Origin: Tomocerus qinae
Taxonomy: Eukaryota; Arthropoda; Collembola; Entomobryomorpha; Tomoceridae
Length of the DNA stretch: 64,000 nt
Assembly (NCBI GenBank): GCA_020055645.1
Contig: CM034548.1
Location: 18,414,001-18,478,000, forward strand
Reading direction: 5' to 3'
In this document: piece after piece, positions 23,755-36,060 of the stretch
How positions within the stretch are numbered: position 1 is the stretch's first letter
Layout: the number at the start of each line of letters is the position of its first letter
Program-made: the position numbers and the translations under genes
The notes under the pieces: model-generated
Database searches by the model: none
The model's input: only the letters and a program-made list of their open reading frames with translations
What the model was told of the DNA's origin: nothing

Positions 23755-25682
23755 CCTAAAATAATAATAATTCATTAGTATACCTTTAAATTATATCTTA
23801 AGCGAAATGTAGCATTATTGTTCAGAAATTCTAACTATCTACCAATTTAAAATTTAATCCATAGCTTTCTTCCTAATAAAATGATACTTCATTTGAGCCA
23901 CAGCAGTTAAGTGCTATCTATAACATGACTCTGAGTCACAAAGTTGTTTATTAATGTGGAACTTGTAGCAAAACAACCTTCTTGAAAGACAAGAGACCTT
24001 GGAATGGGAAAGGTGAAATAAATACTACATGCTCTGTCCATGATTCCTATTCGTGCATATTATTTATTAACGAGTTACAATTTCATAGCTCCGGGGCGTG
24101 TCATGTAATACTTTTTAATATTAAGTAAGTTACTACCGCAGCTCAGAATACTACATATTATACAGCTTTCTATGTTCCAATGTGATGTATAATCAATGCA
24201 CGGTAAACTATCCTACATAAATACATAGTGAGTGTATAAATTATTAACACAACCTACATAGCAATTGGATTAGCATAGGATAGGGCAACTGTTAACTATA
24301 GACATAAAGAGTTGTGAAATTGTACTGTAGGTGAGTTGGCAAATATAGGCGGAGTTACCATTCTCGAAGTTTCGCATGTAGAAACATCATAATTTCTATT
24401 TATGTCTTTTAATGGGAATTCATGCTACAAAAATAATGGCCAAATTGAACCCAATATTAATATAAACGAGATATACAGAGGTTTATTAAAGTACTGGAAT
24501 TAAATGCCACCGTGAAGTGACATTGTATGACATTTCAACAGTTGTGTATCATTCATGGCATGCATGATTAGTGAAGCTACGAAGAATAAGCCTTGAATTA
24601 CAATAATAAACTGTAATCTATCTATTCCATGAATTCATTTTTCCCTATCACGCTTTTCACCTGTAGAATAATTTAAAAGAATTTCATCAGCCCAGCCAAT
24701 TATGAACTTTTAATAAGCGTTCTCCATCTCAATTTCTCAATTCATGTGAATAAGGCTCAATAACATCAATTCGGGCCCTATCTCTGCCTTCATGCTCATC
24801 GAATTATTGCAAACCGAAGAGGAAGTTATTATTTTAGGAAATGTTTTGCCTTCAAGGTAAAACTAATTCCTAATCTCATCATTTCATTTAGCAATTTCTT
24901 TTCTCGAAAGCAGTGTAATGTAAACGATAAATATGGAGAGAAATATAGGGTACTATATGTGCTGACATTTTTCATTAACTCTGTGCCAATATTGCCTAAA
25001 CTTTTTATGGAACTAAATCGATTCTTATAAAGGCATTTTATACAAAAAATACCTTGGGAAATGGGGCACGCTAGCGTCTAATGTATATAGTAGTACGTCT
25101 AAGTAGTACCTAAGCCAATATAAGAATATGATCGCAATAGAAATATGTACAAATCCTAATGGTATATCGAGGATGACGGAAAAGATTACTCACCTGAAGT
25201 GTTTTTAAGCGCTGATGGAACCTTTTAAAACTAAAGCTTTGAAGAAGTGACTTCCCAGCTAAATATTAGTCCGCTTTTAAATTTTCTCCGCCCTGAATTA
25301 ATTTAACTTTCAGGGTTTATAAATTCTGGATTAAGAATTATGATACATCCAGGATTCCCTTGTGCACTTAACTCGCTTTGCAATAATAATGGTTCCAGGG
25401 AAAATGAATATCTATACATTAAAATTAATCTAATCACCAAACGAACTTATGTGAAAATGATCTGACTGCCTCTCACTTCCAAATATTCTTTGGACAACTT
25501 TGCTAATCTGTAATCACTATATATAACGCTGTTGATTTCAATATTTCTGTTATGATGTTCCTCTGTAATTGTGTTAACGGCAAATGATGTTCTGTCAGTT
25601 AGTGTCAAAGGGCTAGTAAACAAGAACTTAGAGAATTTTGCCTTAATATCTAACTACATGACGCAATATCAAAAAGGCTTAC

Positions 25683-25860
25683 CTTTTGGGCCTGGGGATG
25701 AAGGATTTTAACGCCTTTGGATGGCATACGGTAGTTTGTGCAAAAGAAATCCACTACTAAAATCCCATTTAAGAGATTCCTACTGCAATATAAATGCAGT
25801 CAAAAAGAGTTTTAGCACAGTAAATACACAGGACAGACCGAAGGATATAATACAATGAAG
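25683..25860 (-). other. Candidate Xbp1 leader exon with overlapping upstream ORF
   Basis: A consensus donor (AAAAG|GTAAGC) ends this segment at 25683. Splicing to the Xbp1 acceptor at 23755 would remove about 1.9 kb. An ATG at 25727 then opens a 26-codon frame that runs over the junction and stops at 23720, past the Xbp1 start and out of frame with it. A second donor on the same strand (CTTCAG|GTGAGT, exon end 25194) may serve an alternative leader. The right edge is not defined by sequence. Confidence 0.35.
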
Positions 25861-25913
25861 TGCCTGATGCAATCTACTCTTCACATTTCTCTTAAAACAC
25901 TTGGATGTTTCTG

Positions 25914-25939
25914 ATTGGCCAATTCCCTCGTTGACGTCA
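25914..25939 (-). promoter_or_regulatory. CCAAT box and CRE, candidate Xbp1 promoter
   Basis: ATTGGCCAAT (a CCAAT box on either strand) at 25914-25923 is followed by a perfect CRE palindrome TGACGTCA at 25932-25939. They lie about 70-80 bp upstream of the candidate leader exon of the minus-strand Xbp1 gene. CREB/ATF-type bZIP proteins bind this palindrome. It is not a full ER stress element, since no CCACG is at the required spacing. Confidence 0.4.
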
Positions 25940-25959
25940 GTCGTCTCTCAACATTGATT

Positions 25960-28900
25960 TTTTCCCTGATACTGACTGACTCACTCACTACTCTTTGGCC
26001 CACTCATCGCTACTGGGTACCTCTTCAGTGTCTTTAGTCACGTTACCTAATATAATATTACATGGAGCAAGGGACACGGAAGGGGAGTTAGAACGTATTT
26101 AATTTAAAAGCAGAAATTGTTCACATAAACATGTAGTCAACAAGTCATCAAGTCTGATACTGACTATATTTATTGAAGTATATTTGAACGTAGAGATGAC
26201 ATTTACATAGACATTTTACGCAAACAACACTTTATCATAAATTCATATCCGCTACAAACAACGTTATTTATATATGACAACAATAGGATACTTAATTGTA
26301 TTGATATTTTTGCCATGTCCCTAATTTCTTTAAATGTTAATTGATAGTACTTGAAAGAAAATAACAATCGTTTTAAAAAAATATCTAATAACCCTTAAAG
26401 AGTACATTATAATTTTCTGTCTGTACATTCGGTACCTTATATCCACTTGGAATTCAATTTATCAACCCGAAAGTCCCAAGCATAGACTAAGAATAGCATT
26501 ATTATTATTGTAGTAGTAGAATGTAATTAACTATTAAATCAGTCTACACGAGATTTCCAAATTGAAAACCCTAAATTGAGGTGCAGGAAAGGTTTTATCC
26601 TTGGTTAATAATCAGTCTACAGAGTCTACTCTACTTAAGTTATTTATGATTCGGGCTTTCGGAAACTTTATAGGCAAATAGGAAGGAGAAAAGTCTCAAA
26701 TTCGCTAAATAGAATTGAGGTGTGTGTACCAGAGTATGGTAGGCTTTACAATCCAAACTTGAATTTTTGTGAAATATAATAGGTGCTCATTTATAATTTT
26801 TGTTTGGATGGTTCGTGAATGCATGTACGTGGTAGTAATAGTATCTGCATAGATAATAGATACACTTCAAACTTGACGTTCTACCTACTATCTGCTACCT
26901 AGTACCTACTACCTACCTATCTAAAACAGTCGAGTTCGATGATTCAGTAATTGTAGATTGCTTTTTAAATGCCAAAAAGTACAATCATTATTATGTGCAT
27001 GGATCATTGGGTCACCAATTTATGATTCAGTTTCGGTTTTAGGCACCTGTTAATCCCAGAGTGTATGTTTTCAGAATAACAATAAGGAAATATTAACCAT
27101 ATGGTATTATATAGGCTGAGTATATGTATATGTACAGCAGCAATTATATGATACATTAAATAACCATTAATCGTAGTAATTTGTCATTCACTTTAGAATA
27201 TTAGTAGCATTTGAATGAAGAAAGCCCGTTTATCTTTTAAAAAAATATCTAATCTGGTAATTCTATATTCCTACGCCTATTGTCTTATTTACAAAAAAAA
27301 CATATTAATTACATATTTAATAATAATCAGCACTAGTACTAGGGAAACATAAAGTATGGAGTACCAAATTTATTTTTTACAGTTTTATCCCTAATTACTA
27401 CTTAATATATGTAATCGACTCCTGTAAATACTTCAAAACTTCAAGAAATTAGTGATAGCATGTTAACACAGTTATGTACCAAAACAAGCGATTGAGTAAT
27501 TATTGGTTGGTGTAAACTAGTGTGTTAATGTTCATTTCTAGGTATGTCAATTTTTTATTTTGATTTGACAGCATTATTTGATAAATATAGCATAATATTT
27601 TCCAAACTTATTCAAACAGGAAAGTAATTAAAATTATCTCGTACTCGGTAGAAGGGAAATGACATTTAATGAAATTTTACTGCGTTGGGTCAGCAGATTA
27701 GATTAGGTTGTTAATATAAAAATGCAAACCATACATCCTCCTTCATTTCTAAGTCTATTGCAATCCAATCCATAGCCTTAACTAACTAACATACAGCATT
27801 TGATGATGCAATACGTGGAATTGTTGAGCATATATAAATGCGCTCTTTATTGACGTACGGAGTACTATTACAGTACAGACTACAAGTGAAACAAGTTTCA
27901 GCTTCAGCTACCTATACCACAAGCTGTCTGTAGGACATGGCTGTAAAGGCTATTGGGTTTAATTAAGCCTTCCAAGTAATGACGTTGATTACTTCGTAAG
28001 AATGTTTGGTTACAAATTAATTATTCTAAATTTCAACGGTCCTAAGTAGTACCAAATATTAAAATGTTGGAAGTTGAAGTGTGCAAATTAGTACCAAGAA
28101 TTTCCATATTCAGTAATATGATAAGGTTAAGTAGGTTAATATATAGCAACTTGTACTATCAAACTAATTTAATTTATTAAGCAGTTTTTGACAATCGGTT
28201 AGTTTACGAAACAATCCTAATTCATAGAACGCCAATGTGACTTTTACTTTTTTAAAGAGATTTTGCAAAATCTCACTGCACGCACTACGCACTGGTCTCA
28301 CTCTATATGCTTTTCCATTTACGCACGCTATGCTATTACTCGATTCCTACCAAACTATGGACTTCCCTTCCATGCGCATGCATTTGTATTATGGCAATAG
28401 TGTTTAGAGACTCAAAACCCACACCGCAGAATTCTAAAATAACCAGAAAATGAGATGAGATTATAAAAGATTGAGATTACGGTAACAAAATAAAGATTAT
28501 TGTTTATTTGTGTTTAAGACCAACGATAGATTCGACTGAAAAGTTATCAATTGACCTCTAGTGAAGTTAGTGTTCTATGAATGGTTGGATGTGTACTTCC
28601 AATATTCCCATTTAAATACTTACTGAAATCATATTTTAAACATTTTATAACACTTAACTTTGAAAAACAGTTTGTGTAATGTATACTTAGTTCACTACAT
28701 GTTTCATATTTTTTCCAGCATCCTATTTGAAGAAGATTTACTAAAGATGTATCGATGTGGAACTTATTCATTACTACTTATAAGGCTTGAATTGTATTTT
28801 AAAAAACAAATAAAAACCGAAAAGTCTTTGAAATAATACTATACCCCTACATACATGTACAGGGTGGACGGAAATTAACTAGGAATTTTGACTTCCAACC

Positions 28901-29118
28901 ACATTTTAAAAATTTTGGAACGGGTAATGATAATAATATTGCAACAAGAATACCTCCATCTTACAGAGCATGCGTTTTTTGGTCCTTGCTCCCATACTAG
29001 GACTCCAACTGCATAAGGTAGAGTTAGAAACAAATAAAAAGTGAAAACTGGCTTTCTGTCTTTTTATTTGGACTTGATTTGACGTTTTTGAACTGCAACT
29101 GGGAAAATTATTTTTATT
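25960..29118. other. No gene recognised; part of a dispersed repeat at 28490-28800
   Basis: AT-rich sequence without a supported gene. A short TACC-rich simple repeat is at 26881-26925. The segment 28490-28800 (TTGTTTATTTGTGTTT through CATGTTTCATATTTT and ATGTATCGATGT) resembles 55540-55800 in direct orientation and, in part, 44815-44900, so it belongs to a dispersed repeat family. Confidence 0.5.
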
Positions 29119-29891
29119 AAACTTATTTTTATGCATACACTCTTACGCGTTGTAGTGGCAAAGCATGATAAAATTATTAAATTTAAATACACTGTTGTGT
29201 GACGTAGTAGTAGAATTGTTGAATAGACAGATACATTATGATCATGATGACTATATTTTTATTTATTTCTGCCGGTCACCAGTAAACACAAATTACAAGT
29301 TTATATTGGCAATTTTTATAATTTTTGACAAATGTTTAAAGCATTATAGCGGTCGTATACTATACTTAAATTGAATACAATTTTAAGCTTAAACCCTTAT
29401 GCTGACTTTTGCTGACCTATTACTAATAACTATAACTATGCATGCCTAGGTTAACACATTTATTTATTTACGTGTACATTTCGTCACTTTAATTGTTCTA
29501 CAGTTCAGCTGACACATTTATACACATAAACACAACTTATTTACCTCTAAATTATTTTCTTGCACTATGTTTATGGAGTACCATTTGGTGACATACTACT
29601 TCTTTGTACTCTGCCCATACTGGAATAATTTTTTGCCACTTCCTATTCGTTCAGTTCCCCATAATTTCTTGTTACTCTCTCTTTTGGTCTATTTATATTA
29701 CATTCTTATTTGCAATACTTTTTCATTTACAATATACATTTTTAACATTTGTTAAGCTTCACAGTCATTTGTAAGATTGATCATGATGACTATAGTATAA
29801 ACGTAAACTCACGCAACCGCATTGAATAATTCCATGTTTGTATGTCAGTAAGTTTGTACCCATGAGAAAGTCTACATATTTCAAAATTTTT

Positions 29892-29921
29892 TAGCACACT
29901 ATGCGTGCTAGGTACAGCTAG
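29892..29921 (+). mobile_element. Helitron-like 3' terminus
   Basis: A near-palindrome TAGCACACTATGCGTGCTA (29892-29910) is followed by seven bases and then CTAG with a T after it. Helitrons end with a short hairpin about 10 nt before CTRR and insert before T. The same arrangement with different loop bases occurs near 56885-56910 on the opposite strand, with similar upstream sequence (GTCTACATATTTCAAAATTTT versus the diverged copy). The 5' end of the element was not located. Confidence 0.5.
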
Positions 29922-31376
29922 TAAAAATATATTGGTAATGGAATATTGACGAGGGCATATCCAGGCCCAATGAAAATGAAATGAATAAACACGTTAAATG
30001 TTAAATGAGACACTTATAAATTAAACTCTGTCATACATAGAGATTAAGTAAACTAAGATATAATATTCTCTTGATAACTAATCTGCCATAAAAACAACGT
30101 AAGTAATACGACAGATAAGCTAATAATCAGTGACAAAAGCTATTATTACAGATTAGACTAGATTAGATTTAGTTCACGTGCTTCTAGAGTTTACATTAAT
30201 TACACGATTAATTAGTACATATATATTATAAGTGCTAGTTTAGAATTTTTTTAAATTTATTTCGTAATATAAGTTTTAGAATAAATTTAGTTAACTAGTA
30301 AATGACATCAAGAACACGAATTTAAACACTAACACATAAACACTTAGTACTTTTTATGGTATACTGTATAAGTATTATATATATACTAGTGTTTGCTATC
30401 ATTCATTGATGACCCATGCACGTAGTTTAAGTAGCTATTATTACATCCATCAGGGTTATGATTACATATGGATGACATTGATAATTGGGTATTACTAAGC
30501 GGGAATGCTAATTTCCATATATTTGAGAAAGCCTTCAGAAGACTTACAAGTTTAGACCTTAGGTAGAATGTAACTGAAGGAATTTTCGTCCATATTACTA
30601 AAGGAAATGTTATTGGGGATAATCCATTTCAAAAATCAGTAGAAATCTCAGGACGAAGCACATAAAAAGTGTCAGAATAAAAAAAGCATCGCAGTTTTGG
30701 CACAATGTTTTCGAATTGTGAGTCTGTAGGTCTCAATTGCCTGTCACAGTGTCAGTGAAGTTAGGGGCAGTTGTCTGCCACAAAGGGACTCGCTATAGCA
30801 ACCCCTGCATGACTATTGCATTGCAATGAACAAGAAAAGTGTAGTTTTCAGTCTCATAAAAATATAAAGTGATAATCCGCATCTTGTATTGTAGATCCGT
30901 GTATAAAGGTGCTAGTAGTACTAATATAAGTGTTTTAATTCCATAAAACTTGGTTTAAGTTTTGGCGTTTTGGGTTTTCTAACATGACAAGGGAATTTTG
31001 AAAATAAAACAAGAAATCTAATTCAAATTGAAGCTGGGTTCGTTCGACTCGTAACTAGGTTTATGCTTCGAAAGGAATAAGTAGCAGAAACAAGTAGAAA
31101 CAATTACAAACAAGATCGAGTTACCATAATGCAATACAGCGAGAATTAAAGAAATTCAGCTAATTCAAAGTGATTCTCAACTGTGAGGTTTTGCACGTTT
31201 AAAACATGTATTATACGAAACAATGGCTCACCATCATTTCAGCAGAGTAAATAAAATTCTTTTGTAACACAATATTTAAATCTTAATCATATAATCATAA
31301 TATCACTATAAAATAAAATAATAATATATAATTAAAATATAGGAAAGCAAACATTACAAATGTACCATTAAATAGA

Positions 31377-33744
31377 TCAATCCACTGATTCTCCTGATTC
31401 AGTGCTAGCATCGGAAGATGTGCTTGTGTCGTTCTCGTTAATGCTAACAGATTGAATTGGTTGCAAACGAGGCATACCATCTTCATTTTCTGTCTCACTG
31501 GAGTCGCCGTGGGTCCCCTTAATGGCCGACTCTGAGGAAATAGCCAAAAGTTTACAGCTTTTGCTAATTGTTGCTTCCATGGGAGGATCCTCCCCATCTT
31601 CTCTTTCCCTTTTTCTCATAACGGACTCTGGTGTCCACTCAGCTTTACATTGCTCGCCAACACAGGTATTTCCACTACCCATATATCGAATATAGCATGC
31701 TCTGTGAAGTGTAACGTCACATGAAGGGCAAACAAGTCCCTATAAAAGGAAATTAAGAGTTCATGTTTGTGTCTCAGTAAGTAATTCCATCAAACAGACC
31801 ACTAATTAATATTTCAATTTGCTTTTCGACACCTTCAATAAATACTCAGAACTTAGTTTTTTCAGTTGGAATTTGGTTCTTTGTAACTGACAATATACAA
31901 CTGGTAATTATGACGAATAAACATTACCCAAAAAATTGTTTTGACAAACAGAATAATCGCAAACTATAGAGTGTTAATTATTACTTTCGATTTCTTAAAC
32001 ACTTAAATGATTTCGCTTTAAAATTCTTCAATTATAATATTTACTTACATGAAGCAATATTTGCTTGCAGATAGCACAATATTTCATAACATCGTGGTAC
32101 ACGTCTTTTAATATTGGTTCCATTTCACGCAGCGATCTTGGTCCCAAAGTGATATCATAATCTTCTTGACTCTATTGACATAAAAAACAAAACAGGTTCA
32201 AATAGGTTTTTTATCGACACATAAATTTCAATGTATATAATGATTATTGTATTGCTTATGAACAATTTCAATGTAATTTGTAACCTGTCCCCGGTAAACT
32301 TTTACAAAATATTGAAGATTAATCAGTTTCTGAATGTATTCCTCGGCCATTTTTACTGTAGAATGCCCATGTGCGACTATGTCATGAGTGCAATTCATTG
32401 CTTCAACCATAGATACAGTAAACGTTTTATATTTACGTAAAATCCGATCCATGATTTTTTGAAATATCTCCACTTCAAAAGGCGAATAAGCTTTTTGCAA
32501 TCTTTAAATCATAAGTGAATCCGAATTACTACTGTTTTATTTATTATGCATTATTAATTATTTTGGTTGCATAAAAATACAAGTGTTGACTTACTTCATG
32601 ATAGGCTTGTCCACAGTTATGATGAAAACGTAGAATTTTTTGCAAGTAAGTTCACATGTGACGCTTTTTATGGCTAAGTCATATTTGTTAATTTTTTCAT
32701 TTATTTCCCGGATTGTTTTCTGAATGAAATTCATTGGAATTGCTTCCTTTTCGTCGACTGAAAATATTAAAATTACAATATACAAATACTAAAATTATCA
32801 TCATATTACATTATACGTCACTACAGGCCGATTCAAATATAAGAGGTAATAAGCAGTTGAATTGAACTTTTAATCGTGTAAATGAGATTTCACTTTTGAA
32901 GCCTAAGCTTCATTTACAACTTTCACATGTGAAAAGTATGGCGTGGTGAAAATATGATGGCTGTCATAGATCAAAATTTTTATGTAGTTTAAGCTAATGA
33001 AATTATTAATTTTGTAACTTTCTCTAGCTCTTAATCCTGTATATAACTAAACCCTTCTGCAGCTACTATTTTCTAATATCCACAAATATAATCATAAAAT
33101 ACTGTGGGCTATTACAACATATCAAGATTCGTGATCCAATTAACCTTGCATAAATAAATCGAAGATTACAGAGTTATTTTAATTAATGGTTACTGACTAC
33201 AGATTTAAGTAGGCAAAGAACAAACAAAACTTTACTTTACTTTGTCAGTATAATTCTATTGGTCGTTGGACTACAGTACACACTCCCAATAATAGATTTT
33301 ATAATTTTGCTAATTTGGTAAATGGACTTTCACCAGCGACTTTTTAAATAGAGAATTAATTTTGTACTGGAGTAAGTTTTAGTTTCATAAGCGGAAGAAT
33401 TATTTGTTGGTCATAATATATCTTCGAAAGTTTAAGTTTGAAATCTATTTCATTTCTCTCTTTGCCTATTGCTTCATTAAATTATACTCTGTGTTTATAT
33501 CATATAATAATAACTGTCCTTAATTTAAGGTGTGTAAATACTAATTAATTAGTAAATGATACTTACTCTTGTAACCACAATACTTCAAAGCTTCAGTAAA
33601 GACTCTCCTCACTCCTTTAGCGTCCAGCATACCTCCGGACATCATGCTCTGAACTATAATCCTGTGCATATCTCCATACTCGGTATTATTCATATCGAAA
33701 GGATCTTTTTTCGGAGTTGGAGGTTGAGACATATTGTCTGCCAT
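31377..33744 (-). CDS. NSMCE1: NSMCE1 (SMC5/6 complex RING-like subunit), copy A
   Basis: Five coding exons: 33744-33567, 32757-32595, 32501-32285, 32171-32049 and 31739-31377, 1044 nt, 347 aa. A 5' leader exon is indicated by a donor (AACG|GTAAGT) ending at 33960 and an acceptor at 33780. NSMCE1 binds a MAGE-type Nse3 and Nse4 and forms the arm-bridging part of SMC5/6 in DNA repair. Residues ~20-180 resemble its winged-helix region (YGDMHRIIVQSMMSGGML at the start). The C-terminal variant RING reads CAICKQILLH, then GLVCPSCDVTLHRACYIRY, with the last Cys pair as CVGEQC instead of the common C-x2-C. A charged, Ser-rich tail of about 80 residues follows, longer than in the human protein. Copy A has no inserted retrotransposon and its intron 1 is 809 bp. 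Confidence 0.9.
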
Positions 33745-34479
33745 GTGGTGATGGCCGATTGAAAGTTCGGCAAAAAATCTAAGTAAGATAATATTATCAC
33801 ATTTTTACACTCAACATCCATTATCCGTCATCGTCCCACTATATTCCTCAAAACATGACACATAGTTTTGATAGGTTTTAACTTAATCTCACCAGACTAC
33901 TTTGTAAATATCAAAAACATTATATTTTATACTATATAGGCTTACTTACCGTTTATTAAGACTGTATATCTGTATTTTAATCAGATAGATTGTTAAATTG
34001 TTGACACTGCTGAACTTGACAGTGATGAGTTGATCAATGTTCGGTGGACTGGACCAATGACAATGTCAGATCACCATAAGTAAAATTGAACGCAAAAAGA
34101 TATGTCCCACCTGATTCCGATTTCCCAGTCCCTAGTTAGAAGTAGAAAAGATATAGTTATACTAGCAGGACTCACACATCACAGGACCTAGGTCCTGGAG
34201 TTATACTAAAGATAGTGTGCATTCTGGGACAATATTGTACGATTGGATTGGAAGAATGTATTTCAGTTTATATGCATAGTTTTTCCAATTGTCCTTTACA
34301 TATGGTTTCTTATTTGGTTGGTCGAATGTAGATATTTTACATTGATTGATATAGAACCTTTTTTTTTTAGAAAACTGTCTGTTTTTTAGAATGGCCGCAA
34401 AGAAATGGCACGATTTAATTTTATTTCTTTCTACAGTACTTTAATGCAAAATATATTTGGTTTGAATCTTTAATATGAA

Positions 34480-35165
34480 TCTATCTTGAATATGAATTTT
34501 CCCAATGCACAAGGCCGCAGCGAGGGCGTCTATGAGTACTTGAGTGTATGAGTACTCGCTAAAATTTCCCAACTTCGCGCGAAAATTAGCTAATTTTTTC
34601 TCGGTGCCTCTCCCGACATTGTTTTCTGGCTGCGGCCCTGCCAATGCATTGATCCTTCCTTGCATGGGTATAATAAATTATAACTATCTGTTTATGCAAT
34701 TACACTGCCGATTCCCCCTGAGGTAATGAAATAGCCGGGTAGGTTAACATGGAGTTTGGGCTGCGAATATTTACGCAATTTTTGGGATAAATTTTGGAAA
34801 TTGTATATATTTCGTTAAACCAAACGTCTTAGTCATAAGCATCCTTAATTGAAAAAACTGAAGATAAAAGAATGTTGTACATATAGCCATATATGAAGTG
34901 AAGTATTTTTTTGGCGATATTTTTACTTAATACCAGTCCAAAGTAGTATTGGGGAATCTGTTGGAGACCTAAAATGTAAACGAAGTGGAATATCGTCAAA
35001 AAGAATTGACTTTTTAGATGACAATACGTACAAAATTTTTGGATCTTTAATTTTTTCAATTAAGTTATTAGGCCCTTGTAAATTGAAAAATAAATTAATT
35101 TGAATGTAAATGGCCAAAATTTAAATCCCGCCCATGAAACATGAGAATCCTTAAGCTCACTGAAA
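34480..35165. other. Segment present only in the left arm
   Basis: About 690 bp between TTTAATGCAAAATATATTTG and TTTGCATACAGAATGC, which are nearly adjacent in the right arm (around 45480-45520). It is either an insertion in this arm or a deletion in the other. No TIR, LTR or coding frame is evident. Confidence 0.6.
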
Positions 35166-36060
35166 GCTGGAAATATTATTTGCATACAGAATGCATGAAC
35201 TGCTTTGTTATGATATGTACGGAATTGTTGAGATTTGCCACATTTTAGGTAAATTTTAAGATTGTCTTCAGTCTTCAGCTTAGCGTTATCAGAGCGACAG
35301 ATTAACACACGATGATAATGTATTATACGTACCGACCTACGGCATTTTTCAAGGAGCAATACGAACAAGACGATTATACTGTAGTACTGATGTAGTGTCT
35401 CTTATTTCAGTATTGCTGTGCTCATGCCATTTTGCTGCGCATTCAGCGTTATAAACCGAACTATCGGCCTTGAAAGACATGACCGAGAGACAGGAGAGAA
35501 GAGAAGACGCGGGAGAGGGAATATAAGGCCATAGTCATGTGAAGTACCACATCCCATCAATATATTCGGGTTTTTCGCGGCCTCAATATTTCCTCACTTT
35601 AACAGAAACCGAACATTGTCAATCCTTCTGACAGTTTATTATTTTAATTATTATTATGTTAATGAGTGTAATAGCTGTATAAAATCATATATCTCTCCAC
35701 AATGTACATATATACTACTTTTTTGGAGCCTTTTCCAATACTTATTTGTCGTGAGGTCAATGGCTATACTTTTTGACTAACTTTTCAGTAGGGTCTGTAG
35801 ATAGAATTCTGTCATTATTGGTCTACACTAAAACACAAATAAACAACAATCCCTATGATGGTACAAAATCCCCATCGTCTCATCTCATCTTCTTGTTTTT
35901 TATGGAATTCTTACAATGAACAATGTAGGTACATTCAATCAATACCTGTCGAGGGCTCTGTTGCGGCGTCTCAAAATTGTAAATTATAACACAAATACAT
36001 GGTAGTTTGTAGCTACGTAGTAGAGAGTTGCACGACTTTTCACGGGCGAGCACATGCTTC

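Larger units (their letters stand above)
29119..36060 (-). repeat. Left arm of a large inverted duplication (carries NSMCE1 copy A)
   Basis: Reverse complement of 44517-55352 (less the retrotransposon insertion there). Matching begins at the inner edge inside a hAT-type MITE (36021-36060) and ends near 29119 around ATTTTTATGCATACAC. Similarity covers both flanks, introns and exons of NSMCE1, with point changes and small indels throughout. A stretch of roughly 690 bp (about 34480-35165) is present here but absent from the right arm. The arm length is about 6.9 kb. Confidence 0.93.

Noticed and set aside
26881..26925. TACC-rich stretch resembling a let-7-like CTACCTACTACCT string
   Set aside because: Simple repeat without a matching opposite arm, so no precursor hairpin.
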